From positions 5,580 to 69,579 of the forward strand of contig MZZL01000054.1 in NCBI GenBank assembly GCA_002749535.1: a DNA stretch of 64,000 nt. Direction: 5' to 3'. This document shows, piece after piece, positions 36,779 to 48,051 of this stretch. Every line of letters starts with the position of its first letter. Positions within the stretch are counted from its first letter, which is position 1. This DNA is from Apophysomyces variabilis. Its lineage: Eukaryota; Mucoromycota; Mucoromycetes; Mucorales; Mucoraceae. Under the pieces are notes generated by a model, which saw only the letters and a program-made list of their open reading frames with translations, had not been told where the DNA came from and searched no databases. Both the position numbers and the translations under genes were made by a program.

Positions 36779-39700
36779 TTCAAGATAATGAACGGCGTCG
36801 TGTATAGTATGTATATAATAGATGAAAAATCGGGTTTGCTATGTATAAATGAGAAAATGAGAAAAATGTAGGATGTATGTATACAAAAAGGAGGGATGAA
36901 TGTGCACGAAAGATCAACTTCCGTGTCAGTAAAACAAAAAGAAAAATGAGTGAAAAAGAAAGGGAAAGAGCAAGAAAGGCCGACTTAACCTGGGAACATT
37001 CTTTCTATCTGCCGACTTCTTTTTTTATTTCCTTGCTACACTGACGCCCTTAATCCGAGGGGAGCTATTCACTCCGTCGGTATTTCCACAGATCTCATTG
37101 GTCAGTAACCTATCGTTGGTGAAACACGAAGCTGGATATATTCAACGACACGTTAATGGGTGATACTACCCTTCACTGCCGTCTTATATCGGTGTCACGT
37201 TGCCAACAATCATGAAGTAAACATACTTGATCTAACCTTTTTTGTGCCTTGGTAGTGCTACTTTTTGACGGAGTGCTACATTCAGCTGACAACAGTGTAG
37301 CCATCCCAACAAACTCCTCTCCAATTAGGTTGTACAGTCTCAAGATGGGAGATTCCCTGGATAGGATCCAAGTCAAGATTCCATACGCCCTTTTTTCAGA
37401 TGTAGTGTTTTCTCGTAGGCTAAAGGGTTCACACAGCGGTCTGAATTTTTGGATAAACTTAATGATTCAATGAAGAACAAAGGAGTTGAGGCTCAATGAG
37501 AATATTCAAAGCACGTTTAACTTTAACTACGGCAAAAGTGATCGGCGAAGAAATGGTTCTCTCTCTTCACTTTCTAAACGAAGTAGATTTTATAGTTCAT
37601 CCTATGTTAAATGCACCAAAGAAAAACCATAAAATGCCTTTTGCAACTATTATGTATTTTCTCCCAATGACAACCTATGCAGTTTTGCATAATAGGATAC
37701 GCAATTGTCTTTTGTAATGTAGGGGCCCATCAATCCTTTAAGGTAAGCAGTTGATGACTGATTTCCTCTGTGTACCGAAAAAGAAAAGTAACTCGGTTCC
37801 TTAAATAAGAAACTGCCACGCTAAACCTTCTTTGCTTTACAAATTGAAGTCAATTCCGGTCGAGTGCAAAAAAGTAAAAACACTCTAGAGCCAATAACTG
37901 CTATTATATTACATGAACAAAGATAAAGAAACCTATGTTTCTCACTTGCAGATGGACGTCGCATTACCAAAGATATAGAGATAATAGCGCATCTGTTTGA
38001 TCTCGATCTGCATCATCTCTAAAAATGAGGCATTTACCCCCCCCCCCTTTTCTTTGTTTATCTTACACTGTGTTGCGCAGTTAACACCAGTGGTTGGTAC
38101 ATCTGACAAAAGAGCGACAACCTATGTCTGCCTCTACGAAGGAAGAAAAGCCTCGAGTCCAATCTCACGCAAAGGATAGCCATGGATTTTACCATAAAAA
38201 AAAACTATGTGCTGAACTGGCTGGGTAATATTGAGCGTTCCCGGCTTTACAAGACAAAATTTTCACCCTTACGGTAAAAAAAAAAGTCGAATCTGCATTG
38301 ACACGATTTGCTATCATGAACGAACACTGACGCTTCAACCTCTTCCGGGACCAAGTTATATCCATTACTCCCATTAGTTCGTCCTGCGCTCTAAGTTATG
38401 CTATCCAAGTTATGCTCCACAATCGTCTCCGTTGAACATTTCATAAGGTGTGATACAAACATGAAAAAGGACATGGTGTGTTTNGCCATGGATTTTACCA
38501 TAAAAAAAAACTATGTGCTGAACTGGCTGGGTAATATTGAGCGTTCCCGGCTTTACAAGACAAAATTTTCACCCTTACGGTAAAAAAAAAAGTCGAATCT
38601 GCATTGACACGATTTGCTATCATGAACGAACACTGACGCTTCAACCTCTTCCGGGACCAAGTTATATCCATTACTCCCATTAGTTCGTCCTGCGCTCTAA
38701 GTTATGCTATCCAAGTTATGCTCCACAATCGTCTCCGTTGAACATTTCATAAGGTGTGATACAAACATGAAAAAGGACATGGTGTGTTTTTACTCTTTTT
38801 ACGTTATAACCATAGAAAAACATGGATGTATGTGGCTCGTTTGGAGCAATGAATGGAGCCGGCTGTTTTAGAACAAACGTGGAGCCAACGATAACGCCTT
38901 CAACCGGAGCTGAACTAGACAGGGGACTTTTTGTAACCCCAGGCTGCTAGCTTTACGAAAAAATTTGAAGTTACACCAAATCGTGGGTTTGCTTGTCAAA
39001 GTGAGAACGACAGAATTGATTGTCATTAATCTGAAAGAAAAATCATATCTATTAACCTCAATAACCTCTTCTCGAAAGCAGTAGAGATAGTTTAGATGAC
39101 ATGGCCGCCGAGCTTATAGGTTCCTGACATTTCTGATGAGATACCCTTGCTCTCAAGATAAACAAAAGGTGGGCGGATTTTCCTTGCCTCATCTTTAATG
39201 GTTACTCCGATGGGTTGATAGGCAACTATGGTCAACACGTGAGAAAAGTAAAGAGCTCAAAAGGAACCTAAAGATATTCCTTTTTGGGATATGTAGATCT
39301 CCACTGCTTGTATCTTGAATAGTGGATTGGAAAGAAAAGGGCCTTTGCTTCTTCTTTTTTTCTTCCGTAATATATGTCTACGCGTAAGCCTATTGACGAC
39401 CATACATATAGCTTTCCAGTTGTAGCTTCTGCTAACGATCTAACCAAGGCGAAGGAACATGTCAACAAAATATCTAACAGTGGGCAGCTAAATCGCTGTT
39501 AGATAGCACCAGAATGTGAAAATCCCAAGGGTTCGGTACCCTTTCGCACCCGTTCCATGTGTGAGGTCTGTGCGCTCATGGGCAGGATACCCTTATTAAG
39601 TGGAGCTGCAATTCAAACTCCACCGGTTAAATGAATATGTCTGCAAACCCTACTCCCACCTTAGAGACAGAGTCATATTCTTGCTTAAAATAGAAATTAT

Positions 39701-40621
39701 TTACATTAAACAAGACCTGCCTTCCGTTACAGCTAACCGTAAAGCTCTCTTGTGGCGTATCTTCGTCTAAGAGGACCACAGTTATTATAGTTCAAACAGC
39801 GATGAGCGGTACGATCCCTGCCACCTCTATAACTGTGTCATGTAGTAAACAAGTAATTAAATGGTAGAGATATGCAAAGAAAATTAGAAGGCTAAATTTA
39901 TAGATTGGTCAGAAAAGCAAGCGGGCCAGCATTGGTTAATTGATACAAAAACGCTTACGACAAAGGTATTCTCCGCTTGTGTCCAAGCAATCTCCGCTTC
40001 GTGCACGACACGGTGCCTGTAGGCTGCAGTAACTTTACGAGAAATCGAGATATCTAACAAACTTAGTAGCCTCTGAGAGTGCCTACTAGACAAAACTGGC
40101 TATGCACACACTTATAAAAGCTCTACTCGCAGAAAACCTTCTTCATACGTAAGGGAAATCTATCACGTATTTTCCGCTTAATTCGTCACTCGGAGAATTA
40201 TTTGGAGGATGGTGGTGCACGTTGGGGAAGTTTCTCTGTATTGATCGAATCGAGAAATAGGACAGAAAAGGATCGATAAAGCAAGAGCTTGCCACAAAAT
40301 TTGTACAAATGTGGCAATCAGCAAAGTATGGAAATAAGCTGTCGGAAGCATGAAAATTTGCTCGAATAAAGTCTCCTTTAGGCAAGATTTCGTCATACCC
40401 CATGGTTTTTATTCTGCGTTTTTCTAAACTACTGATATAGAGGTCTCTGATGAAACGATATTAAAGTTCATACTGTGGAATGCATGTTGCAGGAATAAGA
40501 TCTTGCAACTTAAGGATGATTGTAATAACTATGATGTTCGAAGCATGAAGCAATTCAACCAGGAAAATGCGATATTTATTATGAGTATTACATAAAAATT
40601 ACACTTCTGAACGCTGTAATT
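36779..40621. other. 3.8-kb gene-free region with an assembly gap marker
   Basis: No exon chain is recognisable in either strand; frames are all under 90 codons. It includes a C-run (about 38036-38048), a single N at 38484 and a 305-bp exact duplication around it. The sequence around 39525-39640 has short inverted motifs (GGTACC, GGAGCTGC...ACTCC) but no clear element. The promoter of the membrane-protein gene must lie at its left end. Confidence 0.45.
38179..38789. repeat. Exact 305-bp tandem duplication separated by one N
   Basis: Bases 38179-38483 and 38485-38789 appear identical, offset 306, with a single undetermined base at 38484 between them. The two copies give the same 61-codon minus-strand frame (38189-38374 and 38495-38680). 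The pattern is what results when two contigs with overlapping ends are joined with a one-base gap without merging the overlap, so the duplication is probably artificial. Confidence 0.9.
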
Positions 40622-42661
40622 CTATTTGAATGAAGCATGTACTTCTTCTAAAGACTTACGTGCAGTCTGGATAATAAAATGAGCAATGTTTTATGCATCG
40701 GCTTAGAACTCTTACCTCAGGTACCAAAAAGAAAATAAGAACCCAGAATACCAAGGATATGCCTGCATAAAACCAAAAGGTTCCCGCGGTTGTCATAGCG
40801 TCAGTCATGGATAGAAAGGTAGTGGAAATAATCAGGTTGCAGATCCAGTTCACCGCCGTGGAGATACCGTTGGCCTTTCCACGAAGAGCCATACTGAATA
40901 TCTCGCTCTGAATCAGCCATGGGGCATAGCCCAAGCCAAGAGCATAGCTTCCGACATAGACAATGAGCGATGTGAGTAACACACCGGTAATTGCCTTGTC
41001 GTTGCTTCTTGGTGGACACCCAGTCGGACTTTGGTATAGATCGGTCTCATGACCAAGAATGGGAACACAAGTATCCAGCGAGACGGACCATCCGCATTGG
41101 TCGTCGAGAACGCAGCGGGAGCAATGGGAGGCGTACGCAGAACACGTTGGTTGTTTTGGGATAAAGCCTTGTTGTGCCGCAAACGTTGCACCAAGGGCAA
41201 TAAGACCGACAATCATGGTCAGCATGGTCACGACCAACATACGACGGCGTCCTGCGCGGTCGATAACTACGACTGCCACGGCCGTGAACACCATGTTTGT
41301 TAATGCAACAATAATTGCTACGCTTGTGGAGTTGGAATTATCTCTGAAGCCCGCCATATGTAGAATGGTAGCAGCATAATACATAGCAGTGTTAAACCCG
41401 GAGAGTTGTTGGGCTGCTTGTAATATGCAGGCTAAAATAATGGTGTATCAGTGACAGATGATCATCTATCTTTACCTTACCAATGATCAGTGGCTTCAGG
41501 TTGTCTCGTTGCAAGAAATCTCTGAAGCTGCCCGATCGGCTTAAGTTAATCTCTTCTTGAATAACCGCCACTTCCTTGTCAATAAATGAATCGGACACAG
41601 AACTTCCATAGATCTTTCGGAGTGCATCTTTTGCCTGATCAATTTTCCCCACTACGATCAACCGACGCGGAGATTCAGGTAGAAATGGCATGACTTGGAA
41701 AAAAAGCCAGAATCAGTGACAGAATGCCAGAATTTTCTATACATACTCAGAAACTGAAGTAGGGCAGGAATGCCAGCAATGCCAAACATATATCGCCAGC
41801 CATCTTGAACGTTAGCAAACGCAATATTCATTACATATGCGATCACTTGTCCAAAAGTGATCACCAACGTATTTAGCGTCGTAAGTCTCCCACGTATACG
41901 CTTCGGGGAGAGTTCACCTAAATGAATTGTGCAACATGAGTTGTGTATTTCCCTGTAGCTTTCAGGTCATAGGACTTGGTACATACTGACGTAAACAGGA
42001 ACGATCATAGATGCCATGCCAACACCCAAACCGACAACCAGACGACCGACCAGAAGCACTGCGAAGTTTCGTGCTAAAGCCATGAGAAGGGCTCCAGCAA
42101 TGAAAATGAGCGATGACAAGATGACAAGCAACTATTTAAGTTGTAAGATGCTAACTGCAAAGAGAAGTTAAACCAGCTCACCTTTCTTCCAATCCTATCA
42201 GACAGCTAAAATGAAATGGAACATAAGTATTCATAAAAGAAATATGGGGCAAGGTCAATAGTACGTACCAGCCCGGCAAAGAATCCGCCAAAGATGGCCC
42301 CAAAGGTTGTACCACCTACTACGAGCTCTTTATTCGTGGTACTCAGGTGGAAATCATTTTGAAGAGGCTGAAGCGCGCCGGAAATAACTGTATAACTGGT
42401 TTAATAAGAAAAAGCCATTGGTCTTGGTAGGTCTACTTTACCGCCAGTGTCATAGCCAAAGAGGAATCCACCAATGCAGACACATACAACTAAGGTATAT
42501 ACAAAAACGGTTGCTTTTTCTTGTGGTTCTTCCTCATGGGTAACCAGATCTTCGATCGTTTCGGTGCTTGCTATGTCTTTGGTCGTGCGCATGTTGCGCA
42601 ATGTCTCTGAAGATGCACTTGGATCAGTTGGTATGACTGTGTATTGGACTGATTTGTACAT
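40622..42661 (-). CDS. H+/myo-inositol symporter of the MFS sugar-porter family (ITR/HMIT-like)
   Basis: Imports an inositol-like polyol with protons across a membrane; the substrate is inferred. Eight exons; start ATG 42661, stop 40622-40624. Family motifs in order: GFLFGYDTGGVISGAL (TM1), LSDRIGRK (loop 2-3), [55 protein letters not shown] (TM7, QQxxGxN), DRAGRRRML, and after TM12 VPE joined by the last intron to SLEEVHASFK. A large loop between TM9 and TM10 contains CSAYASHCSRC, CGWSVSLDTC and a further Cys, the cysteine-rich extracellular loop known from animal HMIT and plant INT carriers. Exon 3 is only 24 nt (42182-42205) and encodes LSDRIGRK. No lesion is visible. It diverges from the SSXT gene. 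Confidence 0.9.
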
Positions 42662-43276
42662 GGTGGAAGACAACTTACAGATATGGAAATAGCCTAGGCT
42701 TAGGAGAAAGTAAATAAAGAGGTCTCGCGAATCCCACGACTTGCTAGAAACTGTGGGCTTTTATCTCTGGAAAAGTTAAAGCGGGGTTATGGTGGCAGTG
42801 ACTTGAGTTCACCTTATGTTTCCATGAATCTTTGTCCCACCTGGGATGAGGACAGGAGCCAGACAGAATTTCATCGAATCTTTCCATTTTTGTTAAATCA
42901 AAGCAGTTGTTGCATTTCGCGAACCGCATGTAAAAGATGACTGCACTCAAAAAATTGATATTTGTCATAGTAAAAAGGTACTCTATCAACTGGTTCTTTT
43001 CCCATACAGATGTAACTTTGGATTAGTTTGGTACCTTAAAATAACAGCGTGGGTATTCATTGCGAAGCTTGTGTCAGAACGCACAGCTAACCTGCCCAAT
43101 AAGATTCGATTCTCTCTTCGTCAAAAAATCACATACGACCATTTCGAATCTTGCAGAAAGCCTCTCAACGTCGGCGATTTAATGTAATTCCGGCCCGGAA
43201 GATCTGCGCGCCCATTATTTTTTTTCCCCTTCGTGGCGATGACAGCGCTCAGAGCCTCCACGTTAATAACGTCATT
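42662..43276. promoter_or_regulatory. Divergent intergenic promoter region (inositol transporter / SSXT gene)
   Basis: These 615 bp separate the start codons of the transporter (minus) and the SSXT gene (plus). Both promoters must lie here. A T8-C4 run sits at 43218-43229, just upstream of the SSXT ATG. No specific binding site is claimed. Confidence 0.45.
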
Positions 43277-45338
43277 ATGAACCAGTTTACAGGTGCGAAT
43301 CCTCAGAGCAATGCGTATCTGCAAGCACCTTACATCGGTGGTGCCCAGAACTTCATGGCCGGAGTGTCCCCTGACATGCAATCGGTCATGAACGGATTCC
43401 CTCCTCAAGCTCAGCAACAGCAAGTAAGTCAAGTTTTATTTTGTTTACTTCGCTATTGACCGATGCACTCAAGCTTTTGTCTCAGAATAACTTCAACGGT
43501 GCATTGGCTTCCAATCATGCCAGTATGGATTCCCCTGCCATGACCATGGCTGCCATGCAACAAGCTGCTCAACGACAGGCCACTCCTATTATGATGCCAA
43601 ATCAGCAGCAAGCTCTTGCCTATCGGCCGGCTATTTTGGCTCAACAACAAGCTTGGCTTGCAAAACAACAACAACAACAGCAGCAGCAACAGCAGCAACA
43701 ACAGCAACAACAGCAACAGCAGCAGCAGCAGGGAGCACAGCAATTAATGAATCAAAGGATGGATGATCAGCAGCGAAGACAACTTCTGATGATGCAACAA
43801 CAGCAAATGCAGAATTCACTCGGGAACATATCCTCACCAGCCGTCTCATTTCCTGGCCCGAGTCCATTAAATGCCACAGATACTTTGTCTGCGACCAGCA
43901 CCGTCCCGTCAGAAGGAAAGGCGATAGCCAGACAGAACGAAAACGAGCTGAATGCGAAGCGAGTGAGAACAGTAAGCTGTAGGAGAGTTATCGTTGCAAA
44001 TGTTAATGAATGTACTATAGATTCTAGCCATGAACCAAGAATTGATTCGTATGTGCATTGAGCATCAGCAGAACGGTTCACCGCCAGATCCTGACATGGA
44101 AATGTATGTAGCGAAAACGTTTTACAGGGTGCGCGCTGATCGCTTGATAGATACCAAAAACGATTACAGTCCAATCTGACATACCTTGCAACTATGGCTG
44201 ATATATCGATGGTTAAGCCGGGAGAGGTAAACGTGAATGTATAGCTTTGGGAGCATGTCTTTGTAATACAGTTATATAGGAATATAAGACACCTGTTCCG
44301 CCACAGCTTGATCCTCTTCCACCAGCGAAATCCGAGATTGCGCAGAAAGTCCATATGTTATTGAACACAGCACAATCGCTATTTAACTATGAGCAAGATA
44401 CCAACTTGAATAACGGAAATTCGAGAGAACTAAGTTCATCGCCATTCATGCAGCAGCAAGCTCAGTCTTCACCTGTTTCGCGCGCAACACAATCACAGCC
44501 TCAAACACCGCAACAACAATCACAAACTTCCCAATCTTCCCAACAACAACAACCGCAGACATCTCAACAACAAACACAGCAACCACAACCACAACCTCAG
44601 CAGATACACACACAGCAAGCCCAGCAACAACTACATCAGATGCAACAGCAGCTATTAAGGCAGCAAGCTTCAGCTATGCGACAACAGCAACAACAGCAAT
44701 TCTTGAATAATGCGAAAATGTCAGCTAATTTGCCTGGCCAAGGTGCTAATTCTGCAGTGGGGATGGATCCTCAGGCGGTATTTCGGCAGACACAGCAAGC
44801 TCAACAGATGATGTTAAGGCAACGGCAACAACAGCAACAGCAACAGCAACAGCAACAACAGGCGCGGCAACAATCACAACAACCACATCAAGCACAACAA
44901 GCACAACAGCAATCACAACCGCAGCAAATACAGCATCCACAAGCCCTGGCACTTAACAATATGGCGATGACAATGGGCGGCGGGGATGTCATGATCAATA
45001 ACGGTTTCAGTGCTGCCAACCCGTTGATTCAATCCGGCTCTCCTATGTCTCAACACATTGATACCCTCTCACCTAGCATGACATCTACTCCTATGAGCAT
45101 GTCGGGATCTATCAATCCGAATGATTTAGTAACTAGTAGTATGATTACTCCAGCCATGATGATGAACGCTCCTGCGAATATGAGCATGATGGCAAATATG
45201 AACATGTATGGTGGCGGAGGAGATGACGGCAACAACTATCAAAATGTGATGATGATGATGCAAAGGTTACAACAGCAACAACAGCAGCAGCAGCAGCAAC
45301 AAAAAGAATTTGAAGACGCCTTTATAAATCGATCTTGA
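43277..45338 (+). CDS. Glutamine-rich SSXT (SS18/AN3-type) coactivator
   Basis: SSXT proteins join SWI/SNF remodellers and bridge to transcription factors. Exons are 43277-43423, 43486-43971, 44021-44103, 44151-44226 and 44280-45338; 616 residues. The SSXT core is split by introns: ILAMNQELIRMCIEHQQNG, then YQKRLQSNLTYLATMADI, residues about 212-258. It matches the family pattern N-x-x-LI-x-x-C...Q-x-x-L-x-x-NL-x-YLA-x-xAD. Unlike animal SS18, the core is internal, preceded by about 210 Gln/Met/Ala-rich residues with a pure Gln run of about 22 and followed by about 350 more with several Gln runs. These low-complexity flanks are typical of activation domains. Fungal Snf11-like proteins are an alternative name for the same role. 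Confidence 0.88.
43669..43731 (+). repeat. CAA/CAG polyglutamine repeat in the SSXT gene
   Basis: About 22 consecutive CAA/CAG codons encode a pure Gln tract. Shorter tracts of the same kind occur at about 44825-44862 and 45270-45303. The mixed CAA/CAG use makes it less prone to slippage than a pure CAG run. Large antisense Leu/Val frames across it are artefacts. Confidence 0.95.
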
Positions 45339-46157
45339 TATTAGCGGTATAAAGTTAAATTCCTACAACAGTGACCAAGTCCTGGCATTTATAAACATTA
45401 ATAGTGATATTCTGCGAAAGCTCATTGAAAATGCTTGCCTTCGGTTACAGACATAAACGTGTAACTGACATTTGTTCGGTTAGTAGGTTACTTGTTTGTT
45501 CTTAGCGTAAAAAAAAAGGCCTAAGCTTAATGCCGCCAACGACAGGTTCGTTGATAAACCAAAGGACAAAGAAATAACAAAGCAAACAGACGTAAACATC
45601 TACGCACAATAGTGTGTATCTTCTTCAGACCATGTTACAATTCCAAACCCTAGAATGCTGTGTGCCTGTAAGGCCATGATGGTAAATAAGCGTTATATTA
45701 TAGATACAGTTTTTCCGGAAAGTAAAGTCGCAGCAAGGTGGGCATACATGTTGCACATATCGAGAAGAGAATGTCCCTGCAGTAAGAAATAGGATGTGGC
45801 ATTTCCAGGGTGGCTATCGCACAAGCCTTGATGGTCTTTTTGGAGTCTATGAAGTGCAATTTTGGTTGGCCCAGGTCATAGATCATTCTGAATGCTGGCC
45901 ATTCAAAGGCAAAATGGGTTTGTTCAGCGAGATTAAGCCATCTAAATGATAAGGGACCATTTAACATGAAAATGAGCCAACCGAAGAGCACGACTGTTTT
46001 GGAGCTCGTTCCAAACATTAAGGCTGTTTACTTATCTCCATCGTCTACTCTTCCCAGGATAATATTTTCTTCAACGCAAAAGCTTGTCCCAAAATGACCT
46101 ATTCACCTAGTCGACTGGATTTTTTTTATTTGCCTATTTGCATTAAATCAAAATGCT
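45339..46157. other. Intergenic region after the SSXT gene
   Basis: Contains the SSXT 3' UTR. A minus-strand frame of 106 codons (45698-46018) begins with ATG but shows no family motif and no splice partners, so I do not call it a gene. Confidence 0.4.
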
Positions 46158-46800
46158 ATGATTGAATGCTCATCGATATCCAGGAACCCACTGCATCGAA
46201 TCACTTGTGGCATATGCTCTCGATCCTGCGCAAAGGGTTTCGACCTTTATGCTGAGCCTGCAAAATGGTTCTTGTCTCTGTTTTCCTTTCTATTCGGCTT
46301 TTCATCGACACTTGCGGCTATGGCCGTCTCTGCTTTTCCCTATGGTAAACTCACGCCCAACATTCATTATAATGAACCGTTAACCAAAAACTCAAGGCTA
46401 CATCTCCTCTTCCCTGACGGGCATGATATCATTGGTCATAGACACATCTTACCACAACAGCGAGTTATCTGTTCCCACTATGCTGCTGTTATGTGGCAAT
46501 GGGAAAAGTCTTCAAAATCTACAGGTGATAGGTCTCTTTTCCCTTTCTATTGCCTACAGGGCAAGATAAGATTTCCTCTCTTAACTCCTCCTTCAAAACC
46601 TCTACGTCAATTGCTTACAGATGATGCTGAGGAAGCAAAACAATTTAGACTGAACATTAGGGTATACAATAATGTCTTTGCATTTTCATCCATGAATGTT
46701 TAGCTTGACAAGTCACTCGCTAGGGCTGTAGCAGGTTCCTATACTTTCATATTTATGCCAGAGCTATTCTTTTGAATAGGGCCATTTTGTTTTCCAGATT
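46158..46800 (+). pseudogene. Fragment of a Helitron Rep/helicase N-terminal region
   Basis: A 181-codon frame (46158-46703) ends with a block typical of the Helitron-like N-terminal domain: MWQWEKSSKSTGDRSLFPFYCLQGKIRFPLLTP is followed by PLRQLLTDDAEEAKQFRLNI and YNNVFAFSSMNV. After the TAG at 46701-46703 the same frame continues with LDKSLARAVAGSYTF, as live Helitrons do, so the stop is a lesion. Nothing of the Rep HUH motif or helicase core is found in the following 600 bp. The family matching is from memory of fungal Helitrons. Confidence 0.65.
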
Positions 46801-47288
46801 GGATATTGTCTTGCCTTTATGCAGATGTGTATCCGCGGTCTTCCCCGGTGATGAAAACAATGCATAGGAAAATTTACGTGACATCATTTATATTGTAAAG
46901 CATGGGCAGTTGATTAGGATCAATGAGATTCATGACCATGTGTTCTTTAGGCGAGCTAGAATAGACAATTGATATATCTCAGGCTGATTGCGTCGTTTGC
47001 AATGATAGAGCAATGCACCGTTGATGTTAATGGGTTGCCCTCCTCATAAGCTGTTTCTCAAACTTCAGTCAACCTCACTATGCTTACTTGTAGTTTGGAT
47101 ACGGATTTCTACGATAGCATTGTCGTGAAATAGGTCTTACGGGAATGTACTGAACTATTGTCCTCACATCGATCATTAAAGACGAGTTAAATAATGTCAT
47201 CATCATAATGCAATTTTATTCTAATCCTCCAAAGGTATTAATGAACCGGACAGAACTCTATCAGTGAGATGCAATGTCGTGCTTCATT
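46801..47288. other. Decayed tail of the Helitron fragment and 3' flank of the GNAT copy
   Basis: No open frame of note. Weak protein-like snippets on the plus strand (about 46915-47040) may be further Helitron remains but are too short to assign. Confidence 0.3.
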
Positions 47289-48051
47289 CTAAAGTTCCAA
47301 ATGCATAATGCAAGTAACTCTCTTGTACATAGTATGTTCGCCTCGATGGGTTATTTTGAACCCATATTTCTCGTAAAGTGATACGGCTTTTACAAGGTTG
47401 ATATCGGTAAGAAGGGTAATGTCAGCGCGGCCCTCTTTTCTAGCCCAAATAATTCCTTCCATCATCAACGGATGAGCAAAACCTCTTCCTTGGTAGGCCT
47501 TGGAGACAGCCATCTTGCCAAGTTCACATTTGCCATGTTCAATCATCATCGCCACTGTGCCAGCAACCTTGTCTCCATCCAAAAGCATAAAGGTCTGTCC
47601 GCCAGGCTTAATAATGCTTTCTTCAGGGTATTCAACCTGGCGAATATCAGATTCTTCGACCTCATAGAACTCTTCTACCCATGCCAAACTCAGTTCTTTG
47701 AATGACTGCTTGAACTCATAAGACCATATAACCACATGTAACTTGTTGATGATGATCTACACATTGCCATAGTAGGTTACTTCAACAGGGACACTTTTAT
47801 GTCAAAGTTTATCTATACCTTTTTTTCCTTATCAACTACATAATATACTGCAACACAACGTTGAGACAGGCTGCTGTCTTCCCAGGATGTACTTGCCAAG
47901 GCATCCTTTGCCCACTCGTTCTAGCAGTATCAATCGATCAACTACAAAGTTATTTACAAACATAATTGCTGCCTTATAGTTGTTGCAAATTCAGTCCATT
48001 CGACTGCTTGACCACGAGTATTGCGTACTTTCTTGGTTCAAAGGAGGCCAT
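47289..48051 (-). pseudogene. GNAT acetyltransferase paralogue, copy A, probably decaying
   Basis: This is the sister of the gene at 49555-50349. Exon 3 (47289-47756, 468 nt) and exon 2 (47819-47920, 102 nt) have exactly the same lengths as in copy B and stay open. They encode NEWAKDALASTSWED...VAVYYVVDKE and the GNAT core CELGKMAVSKAYQGRGFAHPLM (acetyl-CoA loop Q-G-R-G-F-A) and AVSLYEKYGFKI. The first exon (47978-48051) is 74 nt instead of 75: one base is missing around 48020, which shifts the frame. The intron 1 donor reads ATAAGG where copy B has GTAAGA. Both lesions would break the N-terminal 25 residues. A shorter product from another start is possible, so loss of function is inferred. 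Confidence 0.75.

Noticed and set aside
38189..38680. Two identical 61-codon frames as a duplicated small gene
   Set aside because: They reflect the 305-bp repeat around the N, most likely an assembly artefact, and have no family content.
43453..43867. Leu-run and Val/Ala-run minus-strand frames
   Set aside because: They are the reverse complement of CAA/CAG repeats in the SSXT gene, not transmembrane proteins.
45698..46018. 106-codon minus frame with ATG
   Set aside because: No recognisable motif and convergent to the SSXT gene; not enough support to call a gene.
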